Assembly (NCBI RefSeq): GCF_017901155.1
Contig: NZ_CP072800.1
Coordinates: forward strand, 2,383,283-2,447,282
Source: Candidatus Thiothrix anitrata
GTDB lineage: Bacteria; Pseudomonadota; Gammaproteobacteria; Thiotrichales; Thiotrichaceae
DNA: 64,000 bases
Direction of reading: 5' to 3'
Shown: positions 1-8,728 of the stretch, piece after piece
Numbering within the stretch: the first letter of the stretch is position 1
Layout: each line of letters opens with the position of its first letter
Notes under the pieces: generated by a model
Databases searched by the model: none
Told to the model about the DNA's origin: nothing
The model's input: the letters and a program-made list of their open reading frames with translations, nothing else
Program-made: the position numbers and the translations under genes

Positions 1-314
1 GTGTAGGCAATAATGTAAGCAGGCATCGCCATCGGCAATAGTAATGCCCATTCAAATAAGCGTCGCCCTGGAAACTCGCACATGCTGTTCAGCCAAGCCG
101 CCGGAAGCCCCAGCAGTAGCACGCCAAAGCCAACGCCGAAGGTCAGCCGCAGGGTATTCAGCAGGTAATCGCTCAGTACGGTATCACGTAAGTGTTGCCA
201 GACTTCAGGCGCAGGGACGAAGACATAGCCGAAAACGGCAATGATCGGCAATGCAGTAAGCAGAGCCATCCCGAACAGGGTGGTGCGCCAGAGGAGAGCT
301 TTCAGATTCAACAA
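1..314 (-). CDS. fbpB: Ferric-iron ABC transporter permease, N-terminal part (gene runs off the left edge)
   Basis: Reading the minus strand from about 314 leftwards gives an uninterrupted hydrophobic frame. It begins with the residues LNLKALLWRTTLFGMALLTA, includes the segment LSDYLLNTLRLTFGVGFGVL, and runs out of the window at AYIIAY. This is the usual N-terminus of the FbpB/CysW-type permease of iron ABC importers: one membrane helix, a periplasmic stretch, then the start of the permease domain. It would form the inner-membrane channel that receives Fe3+ from the binding protein encoded just upstream at 434-1447. The 3' end is missing because of the window edge. The start is uncertain: two adjacent TTG codons (309-314) are the first plausible starts and no good Shine-Dalgarno precedes them; ATG at 267-269 is an alternative. 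Confidence 0.75.
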   Translation of the reverse strand, partial: MLNLKALLWRTTLFGMALLTALPIIAVFGYVFVPAPEVWQHLRDTVLSDYLLNTLRLTFGVGFGVLLLGLPAAWLNSMCEFPGRRLFEWALLLPMAMPAYIIAY

Positions 315-390
315 GTCGCCGCCAGAAAAACAAGAAAGGTTTGCATTATCGTTATCGTACAGGTGAGATGCAAGTATCCCCGATTGATGG

Positions 391-423
391 GGAAAGAAAA
401 CGCCCCACCTTGGTGGCAGGGCG
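391..423 (-). terminator. Hairpin terminator or attenuator between iron-binding protein and permease genes
   Basis: On the minus strand, just after the stop of the iron-binding protein gene, CGCCC/GGGCG and CCACC/GGTGG form a near-continuous stem (401-423) followed by a T-rich run TTTTCTTT (393-400). This is an intrinsic terminator. Its place between binding protein and permease suggests that only part of the transcripts continue into the permease, giving more binding protein than channel. Confidence 0.65.
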
Positions 424-433
424 TAGGGTTGGC

Positions 434-1447
434 TTATTTCCAGCCAGCTTTATCCATGATCTTCACGGCTTCAGCGTTGTATTTGCCGAGTTCGGTGAGG
501 TTCACGCTATCAGCCTTGAATTCACCCCAGCCCTTGAGCATCTCGCTGGGGGTAACACCGGCTTTTACAGGGTATTCCTGATTGGCTTCGGCATACCATT
601 TCTGCGATTCGTCGCTGACGAGAAATTCCATCAGTTTGATGGCGTTATCCTTGTTTTTAGCAGTTTTAGTGACAGAAGCACCGCTGATATTGACGTGCAC
701 ACCACGGTCTTGCTGGTTAGGCCAGAAGATCGCAACTTTTTCCGCAGCAGCTTTTTCTTCAGCCTCTTCGCTAGTCAACATTTGGCCGAAGTAGTAGGTG
801 TTGGACAGGGCAATGTCACACTGCCCGGCAGCAGCAGCCTTGATTTGGTCACGGTCGCCGCCTTCCGGTGGGCGTGCGAAGTTTTTCACCAGACCATCAG
901 CCCATGCTTGGGCTTTTTCTGCACCGACGGTGGCAATCATCGAGCCAATCATTGACTGGTTGTAAATGTTGTCCGAAGAGCGCACACAGATGCGGCTTTT
1001 CCATTTTGCGTCAGTCAGTGCTTCATAAGTGGACAGATCTTCTGGTTTAACTTTGTCTTTCACGTAAAAAATTGGGCGAGCACGGGAGGTCAGGCCAAAC
1101 CATTGGTTGGCAGGATCACGCAGGGTTTCGGGAATATCTTTTTTCAGGGTTTCTGATTCCACTGCTTGAGTTAAACCCATTTCAACCGCACGGTGCAAAC
1201 GACCCGCATCGGCAGTCATCAGCAAGTCAGCCGGGGTGTTCTCACCTTCGAGCTTGAGGCGCTCCAACAGTGCATCGTCCTTGCCGGTGACGAGGTTGAC
1301 CTTGATGCCAGTGGATTCGGTGAATTTGTCAAACAGTGGTTTGATCAATTGTTCCTTGCGGGAGGAATAGACATTGACTTCGCCATCGGCAAAGGCAGGG
1401 GTAGCAAGGCTGGCAACCAAGAGGGCTAGTGTAAGCTTTTTAATCAC
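434..1447 (-). CDS. fbpA: Fe(3+) ABC transporter periplasmic substrate-binding protein
   Basis: This 337-residue protein is the periplasmic ferric-iron binder of an FbpABC/FutA-type importer. It begins with a Sec signal peptide (about residues 1-20, ending TPAFA) and continues with the class hallmark VNVYSSRKEQ. The paired tyrosines in SNTYYFGQM, in the C-terminal half, match the iron ligands of this family. Length is normal for the family. The permease lies directly downstream on the same strand beyond a hairpin terminator, so the two genes form an operon with probable attenuation. A partial Fur-box-like sequence lies about 65 bases upstream. Assignment to iron is firm from the family signature; the exact ferric species carried cannot be read from sequence. 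Confidence 0.92.
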   Translation of the reverse strand: MIKKLTLALLVASLATPAFADGEVNVYSSRKEQLIKPLFDKFTESTGIKVNLVTGKDDALLERLKLEGENTPADLLMTADAGRLHRAVEMGLTQAVESETLKKDIPETLRDPANQWFGLTSRARPIFYVKDKVKPEDLSTYEALTDAKWKSRICVRSSDNIYNQSMIGSMIATVGAEKAQAWADGLVKNFARPPEGGDRDQIKAAAAGQCDIALSNTYYFGQMLTSEEAEEKAAAEKVAIFWPNQQDRGVHVNISGASVTKTAKNKDNAIKLMEFLVSDESQKWYAEANQEYPVKAGVTPSEMLKGWGEFKADSVNLTELGKYNAEAVKIMDKAGWK

Positions 1448-1510
1448 GGCTCGACTCCTAATGAAAACAGTAATAAGAAGGGTTCGTATTTTCTATCAGG
1501 AAAAATATAA

Positions 1511-1530
1511 ATGCAAGCAGTTATCATTAC
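1511..1530 (-). promoter_or_regulatory. Possible Fur box upstream of the iron-binding protein gene
   Basis: The minus strand reads GTAATGATAACTGCTTGCAT. Its left half matches the Fur consensus core TAATGATAA exactly, but the right half is poor (about 11 of 17 aligned positions overall). The site lies 64 bases before the start of a ferric-iron binding protein gene, where Fur control would be expected. Confidence 0.35.
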
Positions 1531-1603
1531 GCACAGTGAATTTGGCGGTAGCCTTGCGGATTGTTACGTTTTGCTGGATTTTGTGTTGAGGTGCGGTTCT
1601 TGA

Positions 1604-1626
1604 CTAGGTGCGCTAAGCACACCTAG
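1604..1626. other. Perfect-armed hairpin downstream of the ComEA-like gene
   Basis: CTAGGTG (1604-1610) pairs with CACCTAG (1620-1626), with GC/GC pairing inside and a TAA loop. It follows the stop of the ComEA-like gene on the minus strand and may end its transcript. Neither side carries a T-run, so it is not a classical intrinsic terminator. Confidence 0.4.
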
Positions 1627-1642
1627 CAAGAGATAGCAGTGA

Positions 1643-2050
1643 TTAGCTATTGCTGTCAGTTTTTGATGCAGATTTTTCCGATACTTTGTCGGTTTTATCA
1701 GATGGCTTGGCATCGGTCTTATCGGCAGTTTTTGCATCCGCTTTGCCGGTCGATTTGTCCGTTGCGGTGGTGCTGGCAGTTGTCGCTCCCTCAGTCAGAG
1801 AAATATCAGCTTTAATTTTTTCAAATAATTTGTCGCCGATACCTTTGACTTCTTTGATTTCATCTAAGGTTTTGAAATCGCCATGTTCGGTGCGGTAGGC
1901 AACAATGGCTTCTGCTTTCGCAGCTCCGATACCATCTAGGCTATCTAAGGTTGCAGCATCGGCTTTGTTTATATTGATCATTTCGGCGAAAACAGCCGGT
2001 GCACATGACAGGCAGGCTAATAGGGTAGCGGCAATCAAGGTTTTTTTCAT
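1643..2050 (-). CDS. Helix-hairpin-helix DNA-binding protein, ComEA family
   Basis: This secreted 135-residue protein has a signal peptide (residues 1-22, ending AVFA) followed by a ComEA-type double helix-hairpin-helix domain of about 60 residues: INKADAATLDSLDGIG, AIVAYRTEHGDF and IKEVKGIGDKL. ComEA proteins bind incoming double-stranded DNA in the periplasm during natural transformation. The C-terminal 50 residues are a low-complexity tail rich in Lys, Asp, Thr and Ser with repeated TDK/ADAKT motifs, longer than in the shortest ComEA proteins and probably disordered. No other competence gene is adjacent. The gene is divergent from the lipoprotein gene at 2255. The fold assignment is strong; a role in DNA uptake is inferred from family. 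Confidence 0.85.
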   Translation of the reverse strand: MKKTLIAATLLACLSCAPAVFAEMININKADAATLDSLDGIGAAKAEAIVAYRTEHGDFKTLDEIKEVKGIGDKLFEKIKADISLTEGATTASTTATDKSTGKADAKTADKTDAKPSDKTDKVSEKSASKTDSNS

Positions 2051-2254
2051 GGTGAAACACTCAAGGATTAATGTTATAAAAATAATTGTTGGTTTGCTTA
2101 AGCTGGGCGTAATTTCGCATAAGATAGTGCATGGTTTGAAGTATTTTCTGATAATTGGTCGGGCAATTTTTTAGCTTAATTTTGACGGGGGGTTGTGGAT
2201 TTTGTGTGAGTGATTGGTTATCGTGGCTCACAGATCTATTTTTAGGAGCAACCC

Positions 2255-2923
2255 ATGCGTAAACCTTATGTTAAAAGCATTCTTTCCTACTCGATGGTCG
2301 GTAGTATTGGCCTGACTATCGTTGCGAGTTTGCAAGGTTGCGGTGGTGATCAGCCGCCCATGCCGCCACAAAATCAAACTCCCGGTGCGATTTCAGACGC
2401 AGCCAAGGGCGAAGGGATGTTTTTGGTGATTCAGCAAACCGGTGCGAATCCTGATACTTATGAGTTGAAAGAAAAATATCCTTCCAGCGAAGGTACCCGT
2501 GCGATTCTCAAAGGCATGGATGGCTCTGAGCGCATTCTGAGTGAAGCGGAACTCAAGAAAATTGCCGAAGAAGAAGCTAAGAAAGTGGAAGACGGCACGT
2601 CCAAACTGACTCAGCCTGTCGCAGAAAATCAAGGCTTGGGTTTGGGTGAAATCTTGCTGGCTTCGGCAGCAGGCGCACTGATTGGCGGGATGCTTGCAAA
2701 TAAACTCATGGGCAATGCCAATTATCAGCAACACCAACAGCAGCAAACCCAACGGGCTCAAACCAGCATTAGTCGTCCGGCAGCGGGCGGGACTGACACG
2801 CGTGCGGTGAATCCGGGGCAAAATCAGCCTAAGTCGGGTTTCATGGGTAATAATAACGCGAGTGGTGGCTCCAGCTCCGGCGGTAGCTCTGCTTCTGGTG
2901 GCAGCTCCTCTTACGGTGGTTAA
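2255..2923 (+). CDS. UPF0323-type lipoprotein
   Basis: This 222-residue protein has an N-terminal hydrophobic segment ending in a lipobox-like SLQGC, so Cys29 is the likely lipidated residue. The following region (MFLVIQQTG, TRAILKGMDGSERILSEAEL, EDGTSKL) resembles the UPF0323 lipoproteins known from epsilonproteobacteria. A short hydrophobic Gly/Ala-rich stretch (about residues 125-150, ILLASAAGALIGGMLANKL) could insert in or lie against the membrane. The tail is rich in Gln, then Gly and Ser, and looks disordered. The next gene starts 6 bases downstream and encodes a glutathionylspermidine-synthase-like enzyme. E. coli ygiB-ygiC is a comparable pairing of a putative lipoprotein with that enzyme class. 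Function is unknown. Confidence 0.75.
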   Translation: MRKPYVKSILSYSMVGSIGLTIVASLQGCGGDQPPMPPQNQTPGAISDAAKGEGMFLVIQQTGANPDTYELKEKYPSSEGTRAILKGMDGSERILSEAELKKIAEEEAKKVEDGTSKLTQPVAENQGLGLGEILLASAAGALIGGMLANKLMGNANYQQHQQQQTQRAQTSISRPAAGGTDTRAVNPGQNQPKSGFMGNNNASGGSSSGGSSASGGSSSYGG

Positions 2924-2929
2924 ATCACA

Positions 2930-4108
2930 ATGATTCGTTTGGAAAAAGTCAATCCCATTAGCCCCGCGCTGATGGAAGAAGTCGGCATGACTTGGCACAC
3001 TGACCCGGATGGGCAGCCTTACATTGCCGACGAAATTGTCCTGGTCACGGAAGACGAAGTAGAAGCGTATTACGAAGCGGCGAACATCCTGTACGATATG
3101 TACGTTGAAGCTGCGCAGCACGTTATCGACAACGAGCGTTTTTTAGAGCTGGATATTCCGTTTAACCTTGTTGACCCGATTAAGCGTAGCTGGGAAAACG
3201 ATCATCGGCATTTATACGGGCGTTTCGATTTTGCCGGTGGGGTGGATGGTTTGCCGATTAAACTGATTGAGTTTAATGCGGATACCCCAACCAGTTTATT
3301 TGAAACCGCGATTGTGCAATGGGCATTGCTGAAAGCCAATCACATGGATGAGGCTTCGCAGTTCAATTCGGTGTACGAAAGCATTCGCAACAGTTTCCGG
3401 CGTTTGGTGACGGGTGATAATGATCCCGATACTTTCGGCGAGTATTATCGTTTCCAAAATATTTTGTTTTCCAGTGTGCGCAATGAGCCGGAAGATGAGC
3501 GCACAGTGCGATTTTTACAGCATTTAGCCAGTGATGCGGGGTTTCAGACCGACTTTTGTTACACCGACGAAGTGGGCTTTTTGGAAGAAGAAGGTATTTT
3601 TAACCCGCAACAAACGCGCTTCGATTATTGGTTTAAGTTGTATCCGTGGGAAAATATCGCGCTGCAAACCGACGGTATTAATGGCATTTTAGATGACATT
3701 ACCCGCAATACTGACACCGTGATTCTCAACCCGGCGTATACCTTGCTGTTCCAAAGCAAAGGTATGCTGAAAGTGTTGTATGAGTTGTTCCCGGATTCGC
3801 CGTATTTGCTGGAAACCCGTGGTGAGCCGTTGCAAGGTCAACAACAAGTGGCAAAGAAAATGTTTGGGCGCGAAGGTGCAAACACGGTGATTTACGATGC
3901 GGCAGGGGCGATTTTGCACGCAATGCCGGGTGAGTACGACCGTTACCGCAGCATTTACCAAGCGTTTGCCGCTTACCCGAAAGATGCGCAAGGCCGCAGC
4001 TACCAAGCTGGGGTGTTTTTCGCGTGGGAAGCTTGTGGCTTAGGTTTCCGTCGTGGCGGGGAAATTCTCGACAATCTCAGCAAGTTCGTGGCACACCGCA
4101 TGGTGTAA
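2930..4108 (+). CDS. Glutathionylspermidine synthase family protein (YgiC-like ATP-grasp ligase)
   Basis: This 392-residue protein covers the whole C-terminal synthetase domain of the glutathionylspermidine synthase family. Recognisable stretches are YGRFDFAGG, LIEFNADTPTSLFE near the ATP-grasp core, and FQSKGMLKVLYELFP with YLLETRGEP towards the C-terminus. It lacks the N-terminal amidase domain of the bifunctional E. coli Gsp enzyme, so it is of the stand-alone YgiC/YjfC type, whose true substrate is not established. It starts 6 bases after the lipoprotein gene and is surely co-transcribed with it. It ends three bases before the convergent membrane-protein gene. Confidence 0.85.
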   Translation: MIRLEKVNPISPALMEEVGMTWHTDPDGQPYIADEIVLVTEDEVEAYYEAANILYDMYVEAAQHVIDNERFLELDIPFNLVDPIKRSWENDHRHLYGRFDFAGGVDGLPIKLIEFNADTPTSLFETAIVQWALLKANHMDEASQFNSVYESIRNSFRRLVTGDNDPDTFGEYYRFQNILFSSVRNEPEDERTVRFLQHLASDAGFQTDFCYTDEVGFLEEEGIFNPQQTRFDYWFKLYPWENIALQTDGINGILDDITRNTDTVILNPAYTLLFQSKGMLKVLYELFPDSPYLLETRGEPLQGQQQVAKKMFGREGANTVIYDAAGAILHAMPGEYDRYRSIYQAFAAYPKDAQGRSYQAGVFFAWEACGLGFRRGGEILDNLSKFVAHRMV

Positions 4109-4111
4109 GTT

Positions 4112-4474
4112 TCACACGGCTAACTGGACATAAGCGTAAATAGCACCCAAAACGGCAGCTAACGGAATGACTAGTATGCCGACACTTAGCCACAGCAACA
4201 AACGTTTAAAGGGATAGCCCTGATGTCGCCAAAAGCGCGTCAGGGTATACACCCCGATCAATAATACTTCCAGTAACGCTGTTCCAAAAATGGCGAACAG
4301 TGCCCAATCAAGCCTATCGCTGTAACCGCTCAGCAATAATGAACTTACCAGCGCAACCCCGCGCCCGATGAAATACACCGGTATCAGCAGCGACACCCAC
4401 GACAGCCAGAACAGCGTGTGTTGCCATCCGGCATAATTTTGAACACCCAACTTACCCATAACTAGGACACTCAC
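4112..4474 (-). CDS. Small integral membrane protein, unknown function
   Basis: The 120-residue product has about three to four predicted membrane spans: TLFWLSWVSLLIPVYFIG, ALFAIFGTALLEVLLIGVY and LLLWLSVGILVIPLAAVLG are clear. The loop between the second and third is basic (RFWRHQGYPFKR), which by the positive-inside rule should face the cytoplasm. I do not recognise a family. It converges with the upstream enzyme gene, with only three bases between the two stops. It may start at the first Met or at Met6; no strong ribosome site distinguishes them. Confidence 0.6.
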   Translation of the reverse strand: MSVLVMGKLGVQNYAGWQHTLFWLSWVSLLIPVYFIGRGVALVSSLLLSGYSDRLDWALFAIFGTALLEVLLIGVYTLTRFWRHQGYPFKRLLLWLSVGILVIPLAAVLGAIYAYVQLAV

Positions 4475-4488
4475 TAATGGTAGGGGGA

Positions 4489-4520
4489 GTGAGCGGGGTG
4501 TTTCAGCAAGCCCCGTTCAC
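4489..4520 (+). repeat. Long hairpin in the 4475-4604 intergenic region
   Basis: GTGAGCGGGG (4489-4498) pairs with CCCCGTTCAC (4511-4520) over ten bases with a single G-U, separated by twelve bases. A second, smaller inverted repeat CAGATT/AATCTG follows at 4536-4554. Both lie upstream of the Nudix gene and between divergent genes, with no T-run. They could be regulatory; no known motif is matched. Confidence 0.4.
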
Positions 4521-4604
4521 TTGCCTCATTGATAACAGATTTTACGGTAATCTGCTGTATCATCTATAGCCAACTGGCAGTATTTGGCGGATGGGGAGTA
4601 TCGG

Positions 4605-5198
4605 ATGGACAATTTGGACAGTTTAACTCTCGCGGAAATCACGCAATGTTTGTGTCAATCGGGTGGTGCAACCCATGATGTACCGTTGCAGGCTAACCGT
4701 GACGCGGGGGTGTTAGTCCCATTTGTGCGGGTGGCGGAAAGCTGGCATCTGGTCTTTATCCGCCGCCCGAAATCTGAGCGCGATTATCATAGTGGACAGG
4801 TGGCATTCGCGGGGGGCAAGCGTGACCTTAGCGACAGCGATTTGTGCATGACGGCATTGCGTGAAGCGTATGAAGAAATTGGGGTGGCGATGCAAGATGT
4901 GACGATTCTGGGACAGTTGGGTATTCATCACAGTGCCAGCCGTTACCGCATTACGCCCACCGTTGGGGTTATGCCTTGGCCTTATGCACTCACCTTGAAT
5001 CCGCTGGAAGTGGCGCGAGTTTTCACTATCCCGTTGCAATGGTTGGCGCAGCCGCATCACCACGAAATCCGTTACCGCGAATTGGTGGGCTTCGCCGAAC
5101 CTGTGCCTATGGTGTATTTTCAGGAATACGACGGCGAAGTGCTGTGGGGGGCGACGGCGCGGATTACGTTGTCGTTGTTGGCGTGTTTACGGGCATAA
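4605..5198 (+). CDS. Nudix hydrolase, CoA pyrophosphatase type
   Basis: The 197-residue product carries a Nudix box, with GGKRDL followed by ALREAYEEIGV (roughly residues 70-92). Just before it is the sequence HSGQVAFAGG, which matches the GQ(V/I)-FPGG signature of the CoA diphosphatase subgroup (UPF0035). Such enzymes cleave CoA to 4'-phosphopantetheine and 3',5'-ADP. The first Glu of the canonical Nudix box appears replaced by Asp. I choose the ATG at 4605 because GGGGAG lies six bases upstream. An in-frame TTG at 4584 would add seven residues but has no ribosome site. A bidirectional terminator separates it from ilvC. Confidence 0.82.
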   Translation: MDNLDSLTLAEITQCLCQSGGATHDVPLQANRDAGVLVPFVRVAESWHLVFIRRPKSERDYHSGQVAFAGGKRDLSDSDLCMTALREAYEEIGVAMQDVTILGQLGIHHSASRYRITPTVGVMPWPYALTLNPLEVARVFTIPLQWLAQPHHHEIRYRELVGFAEPVPMVYFQEYDGEVLWGATARITLSLLACLRA

Positions 5199-5200
5199 AA

Positions 5201-5223
5201 AAGGGCGCGATCAACGCACCCTT
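5201..5223. terminator. Bidirectional intrinsic terminator between Nudix gene and ilvC
   Basis: AAGGGCGCG (5201-5209) pairs with CGCACCCTT (5215-5223) with one mismatch and a five-base loop. It is flanked by an A-run on the left and CTTTT on the right, so it works in both directions for the convergent genes. Confidence 0.75.
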
Positions 5224-5249
5224 TCTTTTCGATTCAGTGAACCGCAGGA

Positions 5250-6281
<1,032 letters not shown>

Positions 6282-6296
6282 TCAATCAAATACTGG

Positions 6297-6791
6297 TTAA
6301 GCGCGTAACGCGGTATCGCCACGTGCAATGCCCATACTGCCGGAACGCACCACTTCAATGATGCGAAAATCTTTGAGTGTGCTAACAAACGCATCCAATT
6401 TGGAGCGATCACCCGTCAACTCAATGGTGTAGGTGTGGTCAGTTACGTCAATGATATTGCCACGGAAAATGTCCGAAAGGCGTTTGACCGCTTCACACGT
6501 CGAATTTTTATCAACGCCGACTTTAATGAACATCATTTCACGTTCAATGTGAGGATACTGCGCCAAGTCCATGATCTTGACCACATCAATCAGTTTGTGT
6601 AACTGCTTGAGTATCTGCTCGACAATTTCATCACTGCCGCGTGTTACCAGCGTCAGGCGGGAAAGGGTTGCATCTTCAGTCGGTGCAACGGTCAGGGATT
6701 CAATATTATAACCCCGTGCGGAGAATAATCCGGCAACACGCGACAACGCGCCTGCTTCATTCTCCATCAAAATGGAAATCACATGCCGCAT
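6297..6791 (-). CDS. ilvN: Acetolactate synthase small (regulatory) subunit
   Basis: This 164-residue product has an N-terminal ACT domain (HVISILMENEAGALSRVAGLF, residues about 2-75) that binds valine for feedback inhibition. A C-terminal domain follows with the LVKV-like strand and VVRSGSMGIARG near the end. It matches IlvH/IlvN small subunits in length. It starts 8 bases after the large-subunit stop and sits 30 bases before ilvC, so the three form one operon. It should assemble with the IlvB product at 6800-8500. Whether it is valine-sensitive cannot be told from sequence alone. Confidence 0.96.
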   Translation of the reverse strand: MRHVISILMENEAGALSRVAGLFSARGYNIESLTVAPTEDATLSRLTLVTRGSDEIVEQILKQLHKLIDVVKIMDLAQYPHIEREMMFIKVGVDKNSTCEAVKRLSDIFRGNIIDVTDHTYTIELTGDRSKLDAFVSTLKDFRIIEVVRSGSMGIARGDTALRA

Positions 6792-6799
6792 CTTGTCAC

Positions 6800-8500
6800 C
6801 TATACCAGAATCATTTCGTTATGACCAGCACCTGCCGGAACCATCGGGAACACGTTATTTTCCTGTTCCGTTACGAAGTCCATGAATACCAAACGGTCTT
6901 TCATTGCCATCGCTTCTTTCAATGCGCCTTCCACATCTGCCGGGTTTTCGATGCGCATCCCGACATGCCCGTAGGCTTCGGTTAACTTCACGAAATCAGG
7001 CAGGGAATCCATATAAGACATGGCGTAACGCTTCTGATAGAAGAATTCCTGCCATTGACGCACCATGCCGAGGTAGCCATTGTTTAAGCAGATGATTTTA
7101 ACGGGCAAGCGGTATTGCAAACACGTCGCCAGTTCCTGAATACACATCTGAATACTGCCGTCGCCGGTAATACATGCCACGGTTTCTTCCGGGAACGCCA
7201 GTTGCACACCCATTGCTGCCGGTAAGCCAAAGCCCATCGTGCCTAAGCCACCGGAGTTAATCCAACGGTTCGGTTTGTTGAACTTGTAATACTGCGCCGC
7301 CCACATCTGGTGTTGACCGACATCGGAGGTGATATACGCATCGCCGCCGGTGACTTCCCAGAGCTTTTCAATGACGTACTGCGCACGAATCGCTTGTTGC
7401 GGGTCTTGCGTGTATTTCATGCAATCGACGCTGCGCCATTCCTCGATTTGTTTCCACCAAGTAGCGAGTGCCGCCGGATCAGTGCGTTCGGTGCGGGTGC
7501 GCAATTCTTCCAGCAAATCGACAATCACGTTTTTGACATCACCAACAATCGGTACGTCAACTTTAACGTTTTTAGAAATGGAAGCCGGGTCAATATCAAT
7601 ATGAATGATTTTGGCGTAAGGGCAGAATTTTTCAATATTGCCGGTAACGCGGTCATCAAAACGCGCCCCAATCGCAATAATTAAATCGGAGTCATGCATT
7701 GAATGGTTGGCTTCATACGTGCCGTGCATCCCCAACATGCCGATGAACTGTTTATCCATTGACGGGTAAGCACCCAAACCCATCAGGGTATTGGTAATCG
7801 GGAAACCCAATTCACGGGTAAGCTCAGTCAATTCGTGTGCCGCACCGGATAACACCACGCCACCCCCGGTGTACAAAACCGGACGTTTAGCTTCCAGTAT
7901 TAGGTCAACCGCACGGCGAATTTGCCGTTTATTGCCTTTTACCGTGGGGTTATACGAACGTAAGGTAATTTCCTGCGGGTAATGGAACTCGCAACGCGCA
8001 GTGGTAATGTCTTTGGGAATATCGACTAACACTGGCCCCGGACGACCGGTACTGGCGATAAAAAACGCCTTCTTAATGGTCGTGGCAAGATCTTTAACAT
8101 CCGTTACCAAGAAATTATGTTTCACGCATGGGCGCGTAATGCCCACAATATCTACTTCTTGGAATGCATCATTACCAATAAGCGCACGCGGCACTTGCCC
8201 GGTAAAGACTACCAGTGGCACAGAGTCCATGTAGGCATCAGCAATGCCCGTTACTGCATTGGTCGCGCCTGGGCCTGATGTGACTAGCACAACACCCGGT
8301 CTATTGGTTGCTTTGGCGTACCCTTCCGCTGCATGAACAGCAGCTTGCTCATGTCTTACGAGAATATGGTTGACCTTATCCTGTTGCTTATACAGCGCAT
8401 CATAGATGAACAGGACAGCACCTCCGGGATAACCGAAGATGGTTTCAACCCCTTCTTCCTTAAGACACTCGACGAATATCTCGGCTCCGGTCAGTTCCAC
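6800..8500 (-). CDS. ilvB: Acetolactate synthase large (catalytic) subunit
   Basis: This thiamine-diphosphate enzyme joins two pyruvates, or pyruvate and 2-oxobutyrate, in the first common step of branched-chain amino acid synthesis. Visible are the N-terminal FGYPGGAVL with RHEQAAVHAAEGYA (catalytic Glu), the central FAD-binding domain, and the ThDP motif GDGSIQM with NNGYLGMVRQWQ. I choose GTG at 8498-8500, giving 566 residues and the normal start VELTGAEIF. A perfect AGGGAG lies six bases before it (8507-8512). The in-frame ATG ending at 8521 would add seven residues that overlap this ribosome site. Confidence 0.96.
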   Translation of the reverse strand: MELTGAEIFVECLKEEGVETIFGYPGGAVLFIYDALYKQQDKVNHILVRHEQAAVHAAEGYAKATNRPGVVLVTSGPGATNAVTGIADAYMDSVPLVVFTGQVPRALIGNDAFQEVDIVGITRPCVKHNFLVTDVKDLATTIKKAFFIASTGRPGPVLVDIPKDITTARCEFHYPQEITLRSYNPTVKGNKRQIRRAVDLILEAKRPVLYTGGGVVLSGAAHELTELTRELGFPITNTLMGLGAYPSMDKQFIGMLGMHGTYEANHSMHDSDLIIAIGARFDDRVTGNIEKFCPYAKIIHIDIDPASISKNVKVDVPIVGDVKNVIVDLLEELRTRTERTDPAALATWWKQIEEWRSVDCMKYTQDPQQAIRAQYVIEKLWEVTGGDAYITSDVGQHQMWAAQYYKFNKPNRWINSGGLGTMGFGLPAAMGVQLAFPEETVACITGDGSIQMCIQELATCLQYRLPVKIICLNNGYLGMVRQWQEFFYQKRYAMSYMDSLPDFVKLTEAYGHVGMRIENPADVEGALKEAMAMKDRLVFMDFVTEQENNVFPMVPAGAGHNEMILV

Positions 8501-8728
8501 AATTAACTCCCTAAATCGCATTGGGCGAAGGAAAAGATTCGCATCATAATACGAACGCTTCAGGGATTACACCCCAAAAATCGTAATGTTGGCGGATTTT
8601 TTCAGGTTTGCAACATTTCATTGTTACCTGTCAGCTAAAATACAATGCGTGTCGGGAAAAATTGGCGATGTAGTGATAGAATCCCCATTCCAACTGAACA
8701 GATTGCCGCAGCATACACAGGTTTTTGA

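Noticed and set aside
341-955. Open frame on the plus strand opposite the iron-binding protein gene
   Set aside because: Explained by the codon pattern of the true minus-strand gene, which has a signal peptide and clear family motifs.
2393-3121. Open frame on the minus strand opposite the lipoprotein and ligase genes
   Set aside because: Crosses two clear plus-strand genes and shows no domain.
8501-8728. Attenuator leader peptide for ilvBNC
   Set aside because: No short frame rich in Leu, Val or Ile codons followed by a terminator hairpin is visible in this gap.
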